Shown: in pieces, positions 19,507-23,551 of the stretch
How the letters are laid out: each line of letters starts with the position of its first letter
How positions within the stretch are numbered: position 1 is the first letter of the stretch
Program-made: the position numbers and the translations under genes
NCBI GenBank assembly: GCA_035946955.1
Contig: DASYYE010000248.1
Coordinates: forward strand, 1-23,551
DNA from: DASYYE01 sp035946955
GTDB lineage: Bacteria; Actinomycetota; Actinomycetes; Streptosporangiales; Streptosporangiaceae
Direction: 5' to 3'
Length of the DNA stretch: 23,551 nucleotides
The notes under the pieces: generated by a model
What the model was told of the DNA's origin: nothing
Databases searched by the model: none
What the model saw: only the letters and a program-made list of their open reading frames with translations

Positions 19507-20582
19507 CCAGCGGCACCTTCGCCCGGGTGTCGGGGCTCTCGCGCAAGGCACTGCGCCTGTATGACGAACTGGGCCTGCTCCGCCCGGCCCATGTGGACCC
19601 GGTGAGCGGTTACCGGCTCTACGACCCGGCACAGCTGGAGCAGGCCAGGCTGGTGGCGTGGCTGCGCCAGCTCGGCATGCCGCTGGCCGGGATCCGTGCG
19701 GTGAGCACCGCGCCGCGGGCGCTGGCCGCTGCCGAGCTGGCCGCGTACTGGGACCGGGTCGAGGCCGAGACGTCGGCCAGGCGGGAGCTTGCCGCGTTCC
19801 TCATCGGCTACTTGTCTGGAAAGGACACTGACATGGATGGGACGCAAGGGACGCTTGCCGTGCGCTGCGCGGTCCGGTCTGACATCGGCCTGGAGCGTGA
19901 GGACAACGAGGACGCGGCCTATGCCGGGGCCCGGCTGCTCGCGGTGGCCGACGGCATGGGCGGCCACGCCGCGGGAGAGGTGGCCAGCGCCACGGTCATC
20001 GAGGCACTGCGGGCACTGGACACCCAGGTGCCTGCCGGTGAGCTGCTCAACGCGCTCGAGCACGCGGTGCGCGGGGCGAGCAGCAGGCTGCGGGACATCG
20101 CGGCCGCCGACCCGTCGCTGCAGGGCATGGGCACGACCCTGACGGCGCTGCTGTGGTCCGGCTCCCAGCTCGGCCTGGTCCACATCGGTGACTCACGGGC
20201 CTACCTGGTGCGCGACGGTGAGGTCTTCCAGATCACCCACGACCACACGCTGGTGCAGTCCATGCTGGACGAAGGCAAGATCACCGCCGAGGAAGCCGCG
20301 TCGCACCCGCAGCGGATGCTGTTGCTGCGTGCCTTGGACGGGGACGCCAGCTACGAGCCCGACCTGCAACTGCACGAGGCCAAGCCGGGCGACCGCTACC
20401 TGCTCTGCTCGGACGGCCTGCACGGGGTCGTGGCCGCCGAGGCCATCTCCCAGGTGCTGCTGACCGTCACTGACCCCGACGAAGCTGCCAGGGACCTGGT
20501 CGCGCTGGCCATCGACGGCGGCGGGCCGGACAACATCACCTGCATCGTGGCTGACGTCGTGACACCGGAACCCGCAGCCTAG
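19503..20582 (+). CDS. MerR DNA-binding domain fused to PP2C-type Ser/Thr phosphatase
   Basis: This 359-residue protein has two parts. Residues about 1-75 form a MerR-type winged helix (TFARVSGLSRKALRLYDELG, then SGYRLYDPAQLEQARLVAWL), followed by a helical linker. Residues about 118-355 are a complete PP2C/PstP-like phosphatase: GLEREDNEDAAY, the metal-binding VADGMGGHAAGE, MGTTLTALLWSG, HIGDSRAYLVRDGE, LLCSDGLHG and GGGPDNITCIVADV. It should dephosphorylate Ser/Thr phosphoproteins, possibly itself or a DNA-bound partner, and may link kinase signalling to transcription. No membrane segment is present, unlike PstP, so it is cytoplasmic. ATG 19503 is favoured by the ATGA overlap with a leader ORF; GTG 19494 would add three residues. 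No partner kinase gene is in the window. Confidence 0.92.
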   Translation: MTSGTFARVSGLSRKALRLYDELGLLRPAHVDPVSGYRLYDPAQLEQARLVAWLRQLGMPLAGIRAVSTAPRALAAAELAAYWDRVEAETSARRELAAFLIGYLSGKDTDMDGTQGTLAVRCAVRSDIGLEREDNEDAAYAGARLLAVADGMGGHAAGEVASATVIEALRALDTQVPAGELLNALEHAVRGASSRLRDIAAADPSLQGMGTTLTALLWSGSQLGLVHIGDSRAYLVRDGEVFQITHDHTLVQSMLDEGKITAEEAASHPQRMLLLRALDGDASYEPDLQLHEAKPGDRYLLCSDGLHGVVAAEAISQVLLTVTDPDEAARDLVALAIDGGGPDNITCIVADVVTPEPAA

Positions 20583-20690
20583 TCAGCACTGTTGAGGTCA
20601 TACACATCCTCGCCCTGGTCGCCCCGTTCAACCCCCCGGTAGCTCTCGCAGGGCGCCATTAATGGCTGGCTCCGTCCTTGTGCCGCACAG

Positions 20691-20702
20691 TAAGTTCTCA
20701 GC
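20691..20702 (+). promoter_or_regulatory. Probable leaderless -10 element of the phosphotransferase gene
   Basis: TAAGTT (20691-20696) lies six bases before the GTG at 20703, and no Shine-Dalgarno site is present. The -35 region is unclear. Confidence 0.45.
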
Positions 20703-21719
20703 GTGTTTACCCGGCCAGAGAACCTCACTGACGGCCAGATCCGGGCGGAGCTGGCGGCGGGCTGGGGTTTTGCCACCGAGACGCTGAGCTACCTGCCGGT
20801 CGGCTTCGGCAGCCATCACTGGCGCGCGACCGATGCTGCTGGCCGTCAGCTGTTCCTCATTGTTCATGACCTGGCCCATATGCTGCACAGCCGGCTGGAT
20901 ACGGCGGAGGCGGCCTTCGGCCGTCTGGAGACGGCGTTTGGATGTGCGTTGTCTCTGCGCCGGGACGCGAACCTGGATTTCGTGGTTGCCCCCATACCTG
21001 CGGTCAGCGGTGAGGTTGTCCGCCGGTTGCCGGGACGGTACTCGCTGGCCGTCTGTCCGTATCTCATGGACTGCGAGCCTGGCCACGATGGTGAGTTCCC
21101 GGCAGCCGATCGTCCCACGGTCGTGCGCCTGCTGGCTGACCTGCACCGAGCCACACCAACGGTTGCGCCGCAGCGGTGCGATTTCGGGCTGCAGAACGCT
21201 GACGGACTGCATGCGGCGATTGAGAGCACTGGCGAGCCGTGGTGTAGCGGGCGGTACGGTGAGCAGGCTCGTGCCCTGCTCACCCGGCACGCATCTGGCG
21301 TGGTCGCGTTGATGACCGCCTACGAAGAACTGGCCGCCGGGGCCCGGTCCCGGCCGGAACGGTTTGTGGTCACTCACGGCGAGCCCGGCCCCTGGAATGT
21401 GCTGAAGACCCCAGCCGGCCTTGTCATCGTCGACTGGGACTTCGTGCAGCTGGCACCGCCCGAGCGAGACCTCTGGCAGATGACCGGCACCGACTGCTCG
21501 GCGCTGGCGGCCTATAGCGGCGCCACCGGGACTGCTATCGACTCCGGCGCCCTTGCGCTGTTCCGGATGTGGTACGACCTGTCCGAGATCGCCGGTTACA
21601 TCGAACTGTTCCGTCGCGCACATGACGACACCGAGGACGCAGCGCAGTCGTGGAAGAACTTGGAGCACTTCCTGCGACCCGCCGAACGCTGGCCGGAGCT
21701 GCGGTTGGCCGCTCCTTGA
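20703..21719 (+). CDS. APH-like phosphotransferase
   Basis: A 338-residue protein of the aminoglycoside phosphotransferase/protein-kinase-like fold. The N-lobe has VGFGSHHWRATDAAGRQLFL, with LIVHDL in the position of the ATP-binding lysine strand. The catalytic loop reads VVTHGEPGPWNVL, with Glu where most APH enzymes have Asp in HGDxxxxN. The metal-binding element is VIVDWDFV. HGE is seen in some spectinomycin phosphotransferase-like proteins, so the enzyme need not be dead. It may inactivate an antibiotic or phosphorylate a metabolite; the substrate cannot be assigned. Its bases look somewhat less GC-biased than those of its neighbours, which may indicate acquisition. GTG 20703 is supported by a -10-like TAAGTT six bases upstream. 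Confidence 0.8.
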   Translation: MFTRPENLTDGQIRAELAAGWGFATETLSYLPVGFGSHHWRATDAAGRQLFLIVHDLAHMLHSRLDTAEAAFGRLETAFGCALSLRRDANLDFVVAPIPAVSGEVVRRLPGRYSLAVCPYLMDCEPGHDGEFPAADRPTVVRLLADLHRATPTVAPQRCDFGLQNADGLHAAIESTGEPWCSGRYGEQARALLTRHASGVVALMTAYEELAAGARSRPERFVVTHGEPGPWNVLKTPAGLVIVDWDFVQLAPPERDLWQMTGTDCSALAAYSGATGTAIDSGALALFRMWYDLSEIAGYIELFRRAHDDTEDAAQSWKNLEHFLRPAERWPELRLAAP

Positions 21720-21720
21720 G

Positions 21721-21739
21721 GGCCTGCCAGCGGCAGGCT
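21721..21739. terminator. Bidirectional hairpin between the phosphotransferase gene and lgt
   Basis: GCCTGCC (21722-21728) and GGCAGGC (21732-21738) form a 7-bp stem with a 3-base loop, extended by a G-T pair at 21721/21739. It fills the 18-base gap between two convergent genes and overlaps the lgt stop codon. Confidence 0.6.
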
Positions 21740-22658
21740 ACGAACGCGGTGGGCCAGCCTCTTCGGGGACGGGGGCGCCTTCGGGAGCATCGGCGTCGGC
21801 TGGGCCATCCGGTGCTTCGGCAGTTTCTCCGCCGGAGGGCTCCTGCGCCGCGCCGTCCGGGGCCGCCGGGACTGTCCTGGGCGGCCGCTGGGTGAGCCAG
21901 AACCAGGTCGCGCCGCCGACCGTGAGGATGATGGCGATGTACATGTTCAGGCGCAGGCCGAGGATGTACTGCGAGTAGTCGACGCGCAGTGACTCTTCGA
22001 AGATGCGGAACGCCGAGTACCCGGTGACGTACAGCGCGAACAGGCCGGGCGGGCGGATGCTGCGGTGGTGGCCCAGCCAGACCAGGGCAGCCGCCAGCAG
22101 CAGGTCCCAGATCAGTTCGTAGAGGAATGTGGGCTGGAACGTGGAGAACTGGGTGTAGCCGGGAGGCCGGAAGTTGTACGGGATGTACAGGCCCCAGGGC
22201 AGGTTGGTGGGGCCACCGAACAGTTCTTTGTTGAAATAGTTGCCGATCCGCCCCACCGCCTGGGCGACCAGGAGGGCGGGCGCGATCGCGTCCGCGAACG
22301 CGGCGGCGTCCGCGCCCTTGCGCCGCACCCGCCACACACCGACCAGTGCCCCCAGTGCGATACCGCCCCAGATGCCCAGGCCGCCGTCCCACACCGCGAA
22401 GACGCCGTACCAGACGTGGGGGATGTACTTCGGTGTGGTGATGTCGAAGTAGATCCGGCCGCCGATGATGCCAGCGGGGACGGCCCAGATGGCCACCTCC
22501 CCGACCAGGCTGGGGTCGCCGCCACGGGCCTTCCACCGCCGCTGGGTGATGAGGATCGCAAGCGTGATCCCCACTACGTACATCAGCCCGTAGAAGTGGA
22601 TGAAAGCCGGGCCGATATGGAAGCCGTTGACCGGAGGGCTCGGTATGTGCAGTGCCAT
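21738..22658 (-). CDS. lgt: Prolipoprotein diacylglyceryl transferase
   Basis: Lgt transfers diacylglycerol from phosphatidylglycerol to the lipobox cysteine of preprolipoproteins at the cytoplasmic membrane, the first step of lipoprotein maturation. The 306-residue protein has about seven membrane segments, the loop WDGGLGIWGGIALG, and the Lgt signature GRIGNYFNKELFGGP. YELIWDLL and the conserved arginine region GYSAFRIFEESLRVDY are also present. The last 55 or so residues are a Pro/Ala/Glu-rich cytoplasmic tail, common in actinobacterial Lgt. ATG 22658 gives the normal start MALHIPSPP; the upstream extension overlaps the neighbouring gene. A TACGCT hexamer (22672-22667) ends eight bases before the ATG and may be a leaderless -10, though GGGGAG also lies close. 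Confidence 0.95.
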   Translation of the reverse strand: MALHIPSPPVNGFHIGPAFIHFYGLMYVVGITLAILITQRRWKARGGDPSLVGEVAIWAVPAGIIGGRIYFDITTPKYIPHVWYGVFAVWDGGLGIWGGIALGALVGVWRVRRKGADAAAFADAIAPALLVAQAVGRIGNYFNKELFGGPTNLPWGLYIPYNFRPPGYTQFSTFQPTFLYELIWDLLLAAALVWLGHHRSIRPPGLFALYVTGYSAFRIFEESLRVDYSQYILGLRLNMYIAIILTVGGATWFWLTQRPPRTVPAAPDGAAQEPSGGETAEAPDGPADADAPEGAPVPEEAGPPRS

Positions 22659-22689
22659 GGCTCCCCAGCGTAGTCCGTGGCAGCAACCG

Positions 22690-23551
22690 TCAGGCCGCCT
22701 CACCTACCTGCCACGCAGCGATGACGTCGCTGGGACCCCAGATGAGGTCAACTCGGCGCTGGTCCACGCGGGTTCCCATTCCTGACCTGGTCACAATCAC
22801 CAAACCGGACTCACCCGGTGAGAAGCCAGGGACTTGCGGGGCGGCTGCGTGCAACTCCGCGAGGTCGTGGTCGTCGAAGGGACTGCCAAGCCATTTCACC
22901 GAGCCTGCGAAATAGATGCTCCGCGCCACTGGACCACGGTCGGCTCCCACCAGATCCACCTCAGGGTTGAACTGACGGTTCCACCAGCCTCCAACTGCTT
23001 CCACGCCAGGCCAAGGCAGGTGGCCCGCGGCGCCAGCCAGTTCGAGTGAGCGGCGCACCAGTGGTTCCACCGCTCGTCCCCGCCAGGCAGTCCACCTGCG
23101 CTCCACCAGCCGGAAAGCCGCAGTCCACTGCCCCCGCCTGGCAAGCTCCTGCGCTGCCCGGAGCATGGCTAGGTACAGCCGGAGGCTTGGATCTTCGACC
23201 CGGTAGAGGGCCGGTTTGCCCGGGCGCGCCGACAGCGGCGAGTCGACCGCGAGCACACGTTTCTCTTCCACCAGTCGGTGCAGTAGTTGCGAGAGTGCCC
23301 CGGATGGCACTCCGCCCTGTCTCCCACCTGCTGCGGCCGCGATGGCCGCCTGGGTCCTGTCGCCGCTGCCGACGGCCTCCAGCACGCGCCGCGCCTGGTC
23401 GGGTGAGGGGAACTCGGCCAGTAGCGACGACTCGGGCACACTGAATACCGCAGCCGCCGGATCCTCGCATTCCCGCTTGATGAACTCCAGCGCAGGTGTC
23501 CCATGGGGCCAGGTGCGGAGGATTCCTGGCAACCCTCCGTGGACCAGATGG
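22690..23551 (-). CDS. C-terminal part of an ATPase/DUF234-like protein, cut by the window edge
   Basis: The frame is open to the right edge, so the N-terminal part, probably with the P-loop, lies outside. The visible 287 or so residues begin with HLVHGGLPGILRTWP, resembling the end of the ATPase domain in archaeal-type AAA proteins. A winged-helix-like segment follows (TQAAIAAAAGG, then GALSQLLHRLVEEKRVLAV), then RPGKPALYRVEDPSLRLYLAML. The last region, WWNRQFNPEVDLVGAD then YFAGSVKWL, resembles the DUF234 nuclease-like domain often linked to these ATPases. The Asp and the following Lys could be remnants of a restriction-endonuclease-like fold. Their role is unknown; some are thought to belong to mobile or defence modules. 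It ends 31 bases before the lgt start. Confidence 0.75.
   Translation of the reverse strand, partial: HLVHGGLPGILRTWPHGTPALEFIKRECEDPAAAVFSVPESSLLAEFPSPDQARRVLEAVGSGDRTQAAIAAAAGGRQGGVPSGALSQLLHRLVEEKRVLAVDSPLSARPGKPALYRVEDPSLRLYLAMLRAAQELARRGQWTAAFRLVERRWTAWRGRAVEPLVRRSLELAGAAGHLPWPGVEAVGGWWNRQFNPEVDLVGADRGPVARSIYFAGSVKWLGSPFDDHDLAELHAAAPQVPGFSPGESGLVIVTRSGMGTRVDQRRVDLIWGPSDVIAAWQVGEAA

Overview
The window is GC-rich DNA from an actinomycete. Pointers to this are RbpA, a stand-alone polyprenol-phosphate mannose synthase of the Ppm1 type, a SigR/SigH-type promoter in front of rbpA, many apparently leaderless genes (a -10 hexamer 6-8 bases before the start codon), and an Lgt with a long Pro/Ala/Glu-rich tail. 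A Streptomyces- or Streptosporangium-like lineage fits; I cannot name the genus.

Layout. 138-2408 (+): two small membrane proteins, a glycerophosphodiester phosphodiesterase and rbpA. 2487-3233 (-): ppm1, convergent with rbpA. 3507-5630 (+): an AMP-forming acetyl-CoA synthetase. A large nested palindrome (5635-5740) separates it from a minus-strand MFS exporter/TetR pair (5731-7944), which has a clear operator at 7966-8004. 8005-8800 carries no large gene but holds a 22-bp tandem repeat, a mini-gene for a 14-residue cationic peptide with its own promoter and a 17-bp hairpin terminator, and short GT-rich repeats. 8835-10211 (+) is an exported beta-propeller-like protein.

The metabolic core is 10383-18556. 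A fused CoA ligase of the ADP-forming family (-) diverges from a plus-strand run of TetR, enoyl-CoA hydratase-like protein, aldehyde dehydrogenase, class III aminotransferase and lysine 2,3-aminomutase-like radical SAM enzyme. The aminomutase keeps both aspartates that hold the lysine side-chain amine in characterised lysine 2,3-aminomutase. Together the enzymes could form an aerobic route from lysine through beta-lysine and 3-aminoadipate to CoA thioesters. This pathway is my inference.

18591-23551: an RluA-type pseudouridine synthase, a MerR domain fused to a PstP-like PP2C phosphatase, an APH-like phosphotransferase, Lgt (-), and the 3' part of an ATPase-like gene (-) cut by the window edge.

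Main oddities: the peptide mini-gene, whose translation start region copies one arm of its own terminator; three short leader ORFs with strong Shine-Dalgarno sites that overlap the start of the next gene; and a 12-base AT-rich word present three times in the same orientation.
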